From DASSKW01 sp035690065 (GTDB taxonomy: Bacteria; Pseudomonadota; Gammaproteobacteria; Natronospirales; REEB76), in the NCBI GenBank assembly GCA_035690065.1, contig DASSKW010000121.1, positions 1 through 21,786 on the forward strand: a DNA stretch of 21,786 nucleotides, written 5' to 3'. Shown in pieces: positions 1 to 7,226 of the stretch. How positions within the stretch are numbered: position 1 is the stretch's first letter; every line of letters begins with the position of its first letter. The notes below the pieces were generated by a model that saw nothing but the letters and a program-made list of their open reading frames with translations, was not told the DNA's origin and searched no databases. Both the position numbers and the translations under genes were made by a program.

Positions 1-74
1 AGGGCTGATTCTCCGAGGAAAACGCTGATTTCCGACGCGCTATACTGAGTACAAACTTGCTGAGGATCACACGC

Positions 75-998
75 ATGCTGACATCAACGACTGACATCAA
101 TCATCAACCGCTGCTCGAAGCATTGCCCACCCGCGAGACCACGCTGGGCGAAGGCATACGCATCAGGCGTGCATTGCCGAATCGGCTGCGGCGATTGGTG
201 GGCGCATGGACCTTCCTGGATCACTTCGGGCCGATCACGCTGGCAGCGGACAGCAAGGGCATGCGCGTGGGCCCGCATCCACACACTGGATTGCAGACGG
301 TGAGCTGGCTGTATGCCGGTGAGATGCTGCACCGCGATTGCCTCGGCTTCAAACAGATCATCCGTCCCGGCCAACTCAATCTGATGACTGCGGGACATGG
401 CATCTCGCATTCCGAAGAATCGCCACCTGAGCGTACGCCTTCGCTGCATGGTTTGCAGTTCTGGATCGCATTGCCGGACAAGGTGCGTCATATGGATTCC
501 AGTTTCGAGCATCACGCGGAGTTGCCGATCATCGAGCGTGACGGCTACCGGGTGACGGTCGTGATCGGCGAGGCCTTCGATGAACGCTCACCGGCGCGCG
601 TGCATTCACCACTCGCTGGTATGGATCTGCAATTCACGGATACCGGCGCTCGGACGCTGCCGCTGAACCCCGGTTTCGAGCATGCGATCCTGCTGACCGA
701 AGGCGAATTGGAGGTGGCAGGCACCCGTATGGATCAGGCCACGCTTTATTATCTTGGCAGCGGCCGCGAGTCCCTGGTGCTGAACTGCAGCAAACCGGCG
801 CGGGCTTTCTTGTTCGGTGGCACGCCGCTGAACGAAGAGGTGCTGCTGTGGTGGAACTTCGTGGCACGCAATACTGAGGAGATGCAGAGCGCACGCACCG
901 ACTGGGAAGCGCATGCGCCGCGCTTCGGCGAGGTGCAAGGCTACGATGGCCCGCGTCTGACCGCACCCGAACTGACCGGCCGCCTGCTCCGGCGCTGA
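75..998 (+). CDS. Pirin family protein
   Basis: A 307-residue bicupin of the pirin family, about the usual length. The N-terminal cupin carries the family's metal-ligand pattern: PHPHTG near residue 75 gives the two histidines, and GHGISHSEE near residue 115 gives the third histidine and the glutamate. The conserved FLDHFGP opening is also present. Pirins are cytoplasmic iron-binding proteins. Some are quercetin dioxygenases and others modulate enzymes or transcription factors, so the substrate cannot be assigned here. The start chosen is ATG at 75, with TGAGGA at 61-66 as ribosome binding site; the TTG at 57 in the same frame has none. A TATACT hexamer at 41-46 could be its -10 element. The next gene begins 31 bases after the stop, so the two are probably cotranscribed. 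Confidence 0.93.
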   Translation: MLTSTTDINHQPLLEALPTRETTLGEGIRIRRALPNRLRRLVGAWTFLDHFGPITLAADSKGMRVGPHPHTGLQTVSWLYAGEMLHRDCLGFKQIIRPGQLNLMTAGHGISHSEESPPERTPSLHGLQFWIALPDKVRHMDSSFEHHAELPIIERDGYRVTVVIGEAFDERSPARVHSPLAGMDLQFTDTGARTLPLNPGFEHAILLTEGELEVAGTRMDQATLYYLGSGRESLVLNCSKPARAFLFGGTPLNEEVLLWWNFVARNTEEMQSARTDWEAHAPRFGEVQGYDGPRLTAPELTGRLLRR

Positions 999-1029
999 GC
1001 ATCACAACCGATCAAATCAGGAATCACAG

Positions 1030-2055
1030 ATGCAGTGGTTTAACCGGTTCGCAATCGGATTAGTGTCGTTGCTCGTGCTGCTGGCGATTATCGGTTTATT
1101 GTTGCCAAGCCGATTGCATGTTGAAAGCAGCATCGATATCGCCGCGCCGCCCGCCAATGTGTTCACGGTGTTGAACAGCGCGCACGTCTTCAATAAATGG
1201 TCGCCGTGGACGGCACCCGATCCGGATGCTCAATACACATATTCCGGCCCCTGGTCCGGCGTCGGCACGCACATGGATTGGCAAAGCAGCAATCCGGAGC
1301 TCGGCAGCGGCAGTGAGATCGTGACCGCCAGTAAGCCGTATCAGCACCTGGCTGTAACGTTCGAACTGGCCAAACGCGGCACATCTGACACGGCGCTGGA
1401 CCTGTCACCGGACGGCGACGGAACACATGTCGTGTGGAGTCTGGATGCTGATTTCGGCTGGAACCTGCTGGAGCGTTATACCGGTTTGCTGCTCAAGCAG
1501 AAGATCCATGAGGGTTTCGGCACCGGGCTCGCGAACCTGAAACATTTCGTGGAGTGTTTGCCGAAGACCGATCTGGCAGGCGCCGATATCAAATTGTTGC
1601 AGATGCAGCCGCTGTCGATCGTCTACGCAAGCGGCAAGACCACTACCGATGGCCGCGACGTGGCGAATGCTCTGGATGCTGCCTACGCGAAAGTGAAAAC
1701 CTTCATCGCGGCGCACCATCTGAAAGTGACCGGTGCCCGCATGGCGGTGACCCGGGTCTGGGATCCGGCACACAACAATTATGAATTCGATGCGGCTATC
1801 CCGGCGGCGTGGGACACCCTCACGGTTCCGGTCAACAGCCCGGTAAAACTCGGCCAGACCCTGGGTGGTGAAGTGGTACTCGCAACCTATACCGGACCCT
1901 ATTCCGGCACCGGCGAGGTGTACAACCAGATCACGGTCTGGCTGGCCGCCAACGGCCTCACCGCTACCGGATTGACCTGGGAGCAATACCTGAACGATCC
2001 GGCGAATACCCCGGACGACAAACTGGTGACCAGGATCTATACACCGGTGAGATGA
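1030..2055 (+). CDS. Membrane-anchored SRPBCC domain protein with C-terminal GyrI-like domain
   Basis: A 341-residue protein in three parts: an N-terminal membrane segment (about residues 9-27), a polyketide-cyclase-like SRPBCC domain (about 32-175, opening with SSIDIAAPPANVFTVL), and a GyrI-like/AraC effector-binding domain (about 186-341, ending LVTRIYTPV). SRPBCC and GyrI-like domains both form pockets for hydrophobic small molecules. This pairing behind a single N-terminal anchor is a known architecture of unknown function. No catalytic residues can be named, and ligand binding at the membrane is inference. AGGA lies about 8 bases before the ATG. The gene follows the pirin gene closely, and a shared transcript is likely. 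No terminator is visible before the convergent gene that ends at 2072. Confidence 0.9.
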   Translation: MQWFNRFAIGLVSLLVLLAIIGLLLPSRLHVESSIDIAAPPANVFTVLNSAHVFNKWSPWTAPDPDAQYTYSGPWSGVGTHMDWQSSNPELGSGSEIVTASKPYQHLAVTFELAKRGTSDTALDLSPDGDGTHVVWSLDADFGWNLLERYTGLLLKQKIHEGFGTGLANLKHFVECLPKTDLAGADIKLLQMQPLSIVYASGKTTTDGRDVANALDAAYAKVKTFIAAHHLKVTGARMAVTRVWDPAHNNYEFDAAIPAAWDTLTVPVNSPVKLGQTLGGEVVLATYTGPYSGTGEVYNQITVWLAANGLTATGLTWEQYLNDPANTPDDKLVTRIYTPVR

Positions 2056-2071
2056 TCTCCACCGGCCGCTC

Positions 2072-2539
2072 TCAGGACGGACGCTGTATCAACTCCGTGT
2101 GCACGATGGCGTACTGGATCTCGTCGAGACGCAGGAACGCCGGTTCTCCGCTACCGTCGGTCAGCATCACGCATCCAGGTACCACTTCATCGTATTGAGT
2201 GGTCGCGAGTCCGTGGAACATGTCGTCCAACGGACCCTTGCCGGTGTAGTCGAATACCAGCGGTGCGTTACGCCCCCTGAGGTAGAAGGCCACGCCGCCG
2301 GCCAGCGAGGGTTCGCTACCGGATTTTGCCGCGAACCGCACGGTCTGTACTTCGCGCAAGGCAATCAGTACGGACAGCTTGTCCGAGATCGTGAATAGAT
2401 ACAGTGCTTTGAGATCGGTACTCCCGGCCGCCAGCGCTTTCAGATCTTCGAACAAGACTTCGTAATCGGCCTGACCGATCGGGACCTGTAATGCAGTTTC
2501 GCGACCGTAGAATGTGATCCACAGATAGTGTGTTGCCAT
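2072..2539 (-). CDS. Hypothetical protein, 155 residues, apparently an internal duplication
   Basis: I do not recognise this family. The protein is soluble, with no signal peptide or membrane segment. Its two halves look alike. Residues 15-67 (ALQVPIG..LFEDLKAL...LYLFTISDKLSVLIALREVQTV) and 92-146 (APLVFDYTG..DDMFHGLATT...CVMLTDGSGEPAFLRLDEIQYAIV) share the same order of strand, helix, strand and a closing [RD]E[VI]Q motif, which suggests two copies of one small fold. Reading-frame support is good: GGAGGAG lies about 6 bases before the ATG, and a promoter with a 17-bp spacer (TTGTCA and TGTAAA) lies about 70 bases upstream. It converges on the SRPBCC gene. Function is unknown. Confidence 0.78.
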   Translation of the reverse strand: MATHYLWITFYGRETALQVPIGQADYEVLFEDLKALAAGSTDLKALYLFTISDKLSVLIALREVQTVRFAAKSGSEPSLAGGVAFYLRGRNAPLVFDYTGKGPLDDMFHGLATTQYDEVVPGCVMLTDGSGEPAFLRLDEIQYAIVHTELIQRPS

Positions 2540-2604
2540 TACCTACTCCTCCAGTCCCGGACACACCTTGAGACTGATTTAATGGACGCAGAGTCGATGA
2601 AGCC

Positions 2605-2619
2605 GCGGTTTACAACCGC
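2605..2619. promoter_or_regulatory. Inverted repeat over the -10 element, candidate operator
   Basis: GCGGTT-TAC-AACCGC is a perfect 6-bp inverted repeat with a 3-base centre. It covers the predicted -10 hexamer of the gene that starts at 2539. A repressor bound here would block RNA polymerase. In the transcript the same bases would fall mostly before the predicted start site, so an operator is more likely than an RNA hairpin. No regulator is identified; the nearest candidate in the window is the Lrp-family gene at 2954. Confidence 0.35.
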
Positions 2620-2637
2620 CTTGTGGGTATTTGACAA
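2609..2637 (-). promoter_or_regulatory. Predicted sigma70 promoter of the 155-residue gene
   Basis: Read on the minus strand, TTGTCA (2637-2632, 5 of 6 to consensus) is separated by exactly 17 bases from TGTAAA (2614-2609, 4 of 6). Transcription would start near 2602, giving a leader of about 60 bases before the start codon at 2539. The -10 hexamer sits inside the inverted repeat at 2605-2619. Confidence 0.5.
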
Positions 2638-2726
2638 TATGCCCTAATTTAACAATGCATGGGAAGTATAGTCGGCTTCGGCGAGAACGCTTGCTCCAGG
2701 CGACCGACCGGGCTCCCATCGGGCAC

Positions 2727-2759
2727 AAAAAAAGACGGCTATCCGAAGATAGCCGTCTT
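2727..2759 (-). terminator. Strong rho-independent terminator with UUCG tetraloop
   Basis: On the minus strand AAGACGGCTATC (2759-2748) and GATAGCCGTCTT (2743-2732) form a perfect 12-bp stem closed by a UUCG tetraloop. It runs into a U tract, T's continuing from the stem to 2727. On the plus strand the stem is followed by GCC, not T's, so the terminator is directional. It would end the candidate small RNA and separate it from the gene that starts at 2539. Confidence 0.9.
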
Positions 2760-2888
2760 GCCACTCCCCTGGGTTCCCCGATTGATATGTCCTGATACGG
2801 CTTTTTTCGGGCCTGCTGGCCCAGGATCACCCCCCGGTAATCCTGAAATCCGCCGCCTCCCCAAGCCTTGATTCGATTTTCCGGGTGC
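2727..2888 (-). ncRNA. Candidate small RNA, about 160 nt, family not recognised
   Basis: This gene-free stretch is organised like an independent small RNA on the minus strand. A TATACT hexamer (2900-2895) predicts a start near 2888, though no good -35 is visible. The RNA would then hold a hairpin of CAGGAT and ATCCTG arms with ACC/GGT continuing the stem, a GGGCC-AGCA-GGCCC hairpin (about 2807-2820), and a strong terminator. It is rich in GGA and GGGGA motifs. AGCCGT (2802-2797) can pair with ACGGCT (2756-2751), which is part of the terminator's 5' arm, so an antiterminated form is possible. I compared it by eye with 6S, SRP and tmRNA and with the common riboswitch consensuses and found no match. 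Confidence 0.42.
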
Positions 2889-2953
2889 AAAACTAGTATA
2901 TTTTCACTCTTCGATGGGCATGGCCGAATAAATAATTTGTCTGGGGAGGTTTT

Positions 2954-3451
2954 ATGAATTTTAGCCCGACTGATCTACGCATCCTGCGGGAATTACGGAA
3001 CAACGCACGGATTTCCAACAAGGTGCTTGCGGGCCGGGTGGGATTGGCGCCATCCACCTGTCTGGCGCGGGTGCGCCGGCTGGTGGATGGCGGCGCGATC
3101 TCCGGCTTCTACGCCGAGTTCAACCCCAAGGAGATCGGGGTCGGGGTGCAGGCGATGATCTGTATCCGCATGGCGATGCACGACCGAGAGGCCATCGACC
3201 AGTTCCGCGCCCATATCCAGGCCCAGGACGAAGTCGTGTCTTTCTATCTGGTGTCGGGGCGGGATGACTTCATGATGCACGTGGCAGTCCGCGATGTGGA
3301 TCACTTGCGTGAATTCATCCTGCGGGCCCTCACTGAACGTCCGGAAGTCGATCATCTCGAGACCCGGCTGATGTTCGAGGAATCCCGCAACCCCGGCTTC
3401 CCGGTGTACAAGGGCGCGGCACCCGAGAGAGAGAATCCGACCGAGACTTGA
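2954..3451 (+). CDS. Lrp/AsnC family transcriptional regulator
   Basis: A 165-residue regulator of typical Lrp length. Residues 1-60 form the N-terminal helix-turn-helix (LRILRELRNNARISNKVLAG followed by VGLAPSTCLARVRRLVDGGAI). Residues about 70-150 form the RAM ligand-binding and oligomerisation domain (VSFYLVSGRDDFMMHVAVRD is its signature strand-turn region). Family members sense amino acids or related metabolites and bind DNA as dimers to octamers; the ligand here is unknown. GGGGAGG (2943-2949) lies 4 bases before the ATG. A TATATT at 2897-2902 could be its -10 and overlaps the candidate -10 of the opposing small RNA. Its own leader and the neighbouring small RNA are plausible targets, by inference only. 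Confidence 0.93.
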   Translation: MNFSPTDLRILRELRNNARISNKVLAGRVGLAPSTCLARVRRLVDGGAISGFYAEFNPKEIGVGVQAMICIRMAMHDREAIDQFRAHIQAQDEVVSFYLVSGRDDFMMHVAVRDVDHLREFILRALTERPEVDHLETRLMFEESRNPGFPVYKGAAPERENPTET

Positions 3452-3468
3452 CGGCTATTGATATGGGA

Positions 3469-3500
3469 GGGCAGTGCAGGACACCCGGGGCTGCACGCCC
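3469..3500. terminator. Hairpin between convergent lrp-type and diguanylate cyclase genes
   Basis: GGGCAGTGCAG (3469-3479) and CTGCACGCCC (3491-3500) form a 10-bp stem with one bulged A and an 11-base loop. It lies between the stops of two converging genes, where a shared terminator is expected, but no T tract follows on either strand, so the role is uncertain. Confidence 0.3.
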
Positions 3501-3509
3501 GATCAAGCC

Positions 3510-4799
3510 TCAGGTATCGGGCAACGCCCCAGCATCGTCCAGCATCTCGCTGCGCGGTGCGGTCTTGCGGGCACGTTTCGACGTGTACATGGCGCGGTCT
3601 GCCTCGTGCATCGCCGTCTCCAGTTCTTCCATGTTTCGGAAACCGGCACTGCCGATACTGGCATTGAGCGGGATCTCGATATCCAGCGCTTCGAGTTTGA
3701 GTGGCGCCGCAGTGGCGATCAGCGTCTGCATACGCTGCTCGGCCACGCTTGCCACGGCACGCGGCATCACCACCAGAAATTCATCTCCGCCGAGGCGATA
3801 GAGTTTGTCGGACGGGCGTAACCCGCCACGCAATACAGTGGTGAAATATTGCAGCAAGGCATCGCCATACTTGTGGCCATAATGATCATTGATGGTCTTC
3901 AGGTTATCCATGTCGAATGCCACCAGCGCACCGAAACTGCTGTGAGCCTCTTCCAGGCCGGTACCTTCGTTGAAGGCACGACGGTTATATGCGCCGGTCA
4001 GGGAATCCGTGAATGATTCGCGCAACAACTGTTCGTGCGCGATACGCAGTTCGTTGTGGGCGGTATCGATCTCGCGACGCGCGTCTTCGAACAGTACCAG
4101 CACCATGCCGAATGCCAGCAACATGTCCAGGATCAGATCGAGATAGGTATTGCGCCCGCTCAGAATCGTCCAGAGACTGGTACCGAAATCGATCCGGGGG
4201 AACGCTATGTGCAGCAACGCGATCTCGTAACTGATCCAGAGCAAGGCGGTCGCCGTAAGGCACAACCCGGTGACGCGCGTACCGAGACTGCGCCGGGAAC
4301 CCGGTAACCACAACAGGGTGACACCGCACCACAGATAGACCACGACATTGAAGCTGCCCTGCCAGAACAAGACCACGCGTTGATCCGCCGAGATTACTAC
4401 CGAGATCACGGAAAATACCAACGCGAGCAACCACAGCCAGCGCAGATGACCGAGTGGCGGGTCAGCCGTCCCTTTCAGGTACAGCAGTATGCCCTTCAAC
4501 ACAAACAGCAGGAACGCGAATTTGCCGAATTGATAGACGAAGTAACAGACCCGCACCCACCAACTGTGTTCATCCCTGGCGCTCGGCAGATCGGCCAGAA
4601 CCTCGAAGCGTATGACCAATGCGATCAGCGCGATGGTGAGTGCGACCCAGGCCCAGGTCCAGGCATGGAAATAGGTGCGCCGGTTAGCGTAACGATGCAG
4701 TAACAGGAACAGGACGAGGAACAACATCATCGCCAACGTCTGGCTGGCGAGTCCGAAGTAGGACAACACGCTCGGTTGTAACAACTGAGCCGGGTCCAA
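3510..4799 (-). CDS. Membrane-bound diguanylate cyclase (GGDEF)
   Basis: A 429-residue protein with about seven membrane segments in residues 15-245, a short linker helix, and a C-terminal GGDEF domain (about 262-415). The catalytic signature is intact (RLGGDEF, GGDEF at 337-341). The substrate-binding DSLTGAYNRRAF segment is present. An RPSD inhibitory site (328-331) lies exactly five residues before GGDEF, the position of the RxxD product-inhibition site. It should therefore make c-di-GMP from two GTP and be product-inhibited. The start is a TTG at 4799, with AAGGAG (4811-4806) six bases upstream; no ATG near it is as well placed. It is divergent from the GGDEF-EAL gene, with a CRP-type site between. 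The signal sensed by the membrane part is unknown. Confidence 0.93.
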   Translation of the reverse strand: MDPAQLLQPSVLSYFGLASQTLAMMLFLVLFLLLHRYANRRTYFHAWTWAWVALTIALIALVIRFEVLADLPSARDEHSWWVRVCYFVYQFGKFAFLLFVLKGILLYLKGTADPPLGHLRWLWLLALVFSVISVVISADQRVVLFWQGSFNVVVYLWCGVTLLWLPGSRRSLGTRVTGLCLTATALLWISYEIALLHIAFPRIDFGTSLWTILSGRNTYLDLILDMLLAFGMVLVLFEDARREIDTAHNELRIAHEQLLRESFTDSLTGAYNRRAFNEGTGLEEAHSSFGALVAFDMDNLKTINDHYGHKYGDALLQYFTTVLRGGLRPSDKLYRLGGDEFLVVMPRAVASVAEQRMQTLIATAAPLKLEALDIEIPLNASIGSAGFRNMEELETAMHEADRAMYTSKRARKTAPRSEMLDDAGALPDT

Positions 4800-5144
4800 A
4801 CCGCACTCCTTTTATATGCTGACTGCCATCGCGGACATAATGCACCCGCCTTCCGCTCACGACAACCGCCGGTCGTCGGGGTTGTACTACCTTTCGGCGT
4901 GGACCGCGCTTTGTGATGTGTGTCACACCACCCCACTGGACAGGGCGAGCTGGAGACTGCACACTGCCGCGCAGCCGGGTGAGGTGCAGGTGCACACGAT
5001 CCGGCGGTTGTGGATTCGGTCAAATACCGGATCCGCCGAATCTGCAATGACCACGGACCGGTTTTTGCAGAGGTTTCTGAATCCTTGATGCAAGGTTGTT
5101 CTTGATCCCGCCCGGGAGGCGGCCAAGGGAGACCGGGAGGCGTG
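4800..5144. other. Divergent intergenic region between the two c-di-GMP genes
   Basis: No gene is supported in this 345-bp gap. It contains the CRP-type site at 4912-4927 and an inverted repeat GATTCGG (5013-5019) / CCGAATC (5036-5042) with a 16-base spacer. It also holds the ribosome binding sites of both genes. I could not identify a convincing -35/-10 pair for the rightward gene. Confidence 0.6.
4912..4927. promoter_or_regulatory. Perfect CRP/Vfr-type binding site
   Basis: TGTGA-TGTGTG-TCACA matches the CRP half-sites TGTGA-N6-TCACA at every conserved base. It lies in the 345-bp region between two divergent c-di-GMP genes, 113 bases from the cyclase start and 218 from the GGDEF-EAL start. 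On the minus strand a TAGTAC hexamer (4889-4884) falls where the -10 of a class II promoter would be (site centre near -41.5), so the cyclase gene is the likelier target. A CRP, Vfr or Clp-type protein elsewhere in the genome is assumed. Confidence 0.6.
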
Positions 5145-7160
5145 ATGGCGATTGCCACCATGGCGGATACGCTCGTACTGGGCCGTGATGTCGGCCGCAA
5201 CGTACGGGCAGAACTTACCAATCTCTTGTACCAGAACACACGCGGGATGCATCTCGCGGGCCTGACCGTTTCCCTGCTGTTGATCGCCCTGTTTCGCGGC
5301 ATTGAGCCGAACCATTATCTGGTGGGCGGCTGGTTCGCCTACATGGTGATGGTGGAGATCGGCCGCGGCTTGCTGAGCCGTACGTTCCGTCATCGTTCGA
5401 TCGATGCTGCCGACGGCGGACTCTGGAAGCGGCGCTTCATCATCGGCACGTTCCTGTCTGCGCTCGGCTGGGGGCTGGCGGGAGTGCTGTTGTTTCCGAG
5501 CGGCGACCTCTCACACCAGTTATTCCTCACCATGGTGATCATGGGAGCGTGCACCGTCGCGATGCCGGCGCTCGCCGCCAACATCGGCGGCTATCTGGCT
5601 TTTCTGCTGATCGCCGCGACCCCGCTTACCCTGAGCCTGTTTCTGGAGCTGAATCAGACCACGCTCACTGCAGGCATCATGGTCTGCGTGGTGATCGCGC
5701 TGCTGGCGCGGATGGCATTCGGCCTGCACAAACGCCTGGTCGAACAACTCAACATACGTTTCGCATTCGCCGACATCGCAGAAGAATTGCGGGTCGAGAT
5801 GGCGGACCGGAAACGCGCCGAAGAACAACTCACCCTGCTCGCCAACTACGATCCGCTCACGTCACTGCCGAACCGTTCGTTCTTCGAGCAGAAACTGGAG
5901 CGTGCGGTGACGCGGGTACGCTCCGGTGACAGCGAACTGGCAGTCCTGTTTGTGGATCTGGACCGTTTCAAAGACATCAACGATTCGCTCGGCCACCACA
6001 CCGGCGATGAAGTGCTGAAACGCGTGGCGCAGCGTCTGCAGCGCACCCTGGGTGAACGCGATACCGTGGCCCGGCTCTCCGGCGATGAATTCATCATGCT
6101 GATCGAAGACAGCGAGGATCGCGAGGAAGTGGCGGCGCTTGCGGAACGCATCTTGCGAGTGATCGGCCGGCCGATGTTGCTGGGCAGTACCGAGATGCGG
6201 GTGACAGCCAGTGTCGGTATCACCATGCTGGCGGCAGACAGCCCCGACTGCAAGAGCCTGCTGGCGAACGCCGACACGGCGCTGTACCGCGCCAAACATC
6301 GCGGCCGCAACCGCTTCCAGTTCTTCACACCCGACATGCATGAAGCCGCTCTGCAACGGCTGGCGCGTGAACTGGAGCTGCGCAAAGCCTTGCAACGCAG
6401 CGAACTGGTGCTGCATTACCAGCCGCTGTACGACATGCCAAGCGGCAAGCTGATCGGCGTAGAAGCGCTGGTCCGCTGGCACAGCCATGAATTCGGCCTG
6501 GTACCGCCTTCGGAATTCATCCCGCTGGCGGAAGATACCGGCCTGATCATCCCGATCGGTGAGTGGGTATTGCATCAAGCGTGCGAACAAGCGGCACGCT
6601 GGCGCGAACTGAGCAAGGGGCAATTCCACATGGCTGTGAACCTGTCGGCCCGTCAGTTCACGGTACCGGATCTCGCCGGCACCGTGGGACGGATCCTGGG
6701 CGAGACCGGTTTGCCGCCGCAGGCCCTGCTGCTGGAGATCACCGAGACCGTCGCGCTTTCCAACGAGGACAACAATCTGGATGTGCTGCGCAAGTTGCGT
6801 GGCATGGGTATCCGTATCGCACTCGACGATTTCGGGACCGGCAATTCTTCACTGGGGTATCTGAAACGCTTCCCGATCGATGTCGTGAAACTGGATCAGA
6901 GCTTCGTGCGCGATGTCGCAGTCAGTATGGAAGATGCGGCAGTCGCGCGCGCCACTATCCGTCTCGCCAACGCCCTCGGCATCAACGTGGTGGCAGAAGG
7001 CGTGGAAAACGAAGCTCAACTCAAGTGGCTGCAGGACGAAAGTTGTTCGTTGATCCAGGGTTTCCTGTTCAGCCAGCCTCTCGATCATATCGAGTGCGAA
7101 AAACTGCTGGCCACACCGACACCGGTCAGGGCCGCACCCAATCGCGACAAGATGAATTGA
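5145..7160 (+). CDS. Membrane-bound GGDEF-EAL protein, likely c-di-GMP phosphodiesterase
   Basis: About 671 residues: six membrane segments (about 33-195) forming an unclassified sensor, a short coiled segment, a GGDEF domain (about 225-390) and an EAL domain (about 400-655). The GGDEF motif reads SGDEF (312-316) and the RxxD inhibitory site is absent, so cyclase activity may be weak, or GTP binding may be regulatory. The EAL domain keeps its catalytic set: EALVRW (EAL 440-442), NLSARQF, EITE, ALDDFGTG, VKLDQSFV and VVAEGVE. Phosphodiesterase activity is therefore expected. The ATG at 5145 with GGGAGG (5135-5140) four bases upstream is preferred; the GTG at 5142 is too close to that site. It faces away from the cyclase at 4799, giving a make/break pair around one control region. 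Confidence 0.93.
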   Translation: MAIATMADTLVLGRDVGRNVRAELTNLLYQNTRGMHLAGLTVSLLLIALFRGIEPNHYLVGGWFAYMVMVEIGRGLLSRTFRHRSIDAADGGLWKRRFIIGTFLSALGWGLAGVLLFPSGDLSHQLFLTMVIMGACTVAMPALAANIGGYLAFLLIAATPLTLSLFLELNQTTLTAGIMVCVVIALLARMAFGLHKRLVEQLNIRFAFADIAEELRVEMADRKRAEEQLTLLANYDPLTSLPNRSFFEQKLERAVTRVRSGDSELAVLFVDLDRFKDINDSLGHHTGDEVLKRVAQRLQRTLGERDTVARLSGDEFIMLIEDSEDREEVAALAERILRVIGRPMLLGSTEMRVTASVGITMLAADSPDCKSLLANADTALYRAKHRGRNRFQFFTPDMHEAALQRLARELELRKALQRSELVLHYQPLYDMPSGKLIGVEALVRWHSHEFGLVPPSEFIPLAEDTGLIIPIGEWVLHQACEQAARWRELSKGQFHMAVNLSARQFTVPDLAGTVGRILGETGLPPQALLLEITETVALSNEDNNLDVLRKLRGMGIRIALDDFGTGNSSLGYLKRFPIDVVKLDQSFVRDVAVSMEDAAVARATIRLANALGINVVAEGVENEAQLKWLQDESCSLIQGFLFSQPLDHIECEKLLATPTPVRAAPNRDKMN

Positions 7161-7226
7161 AGGTCCACGCGGACTGGTCCGCGTACAAGTCTGCTACCAT
7201 CCCGGCACAGTCCCGCGGAAACATCC

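Noticed and set aside
2631..2660. A perfect plus-strand TTGACA at 2631-2636
   Set aside because: The hexamer 17 bases downstream (AATGCA) is not a -10 and no plus-strand gene follows closely. The same bases serve better as part of the minus-strand promoter with TTGTCA.
2579..2890. A 103-codon minus-strand frame covering the candidate small RNA
   Set aside because: It spans a perfect terminator and has no ribosome binding site. Its composition follows the RNA hairpins, not codon use.
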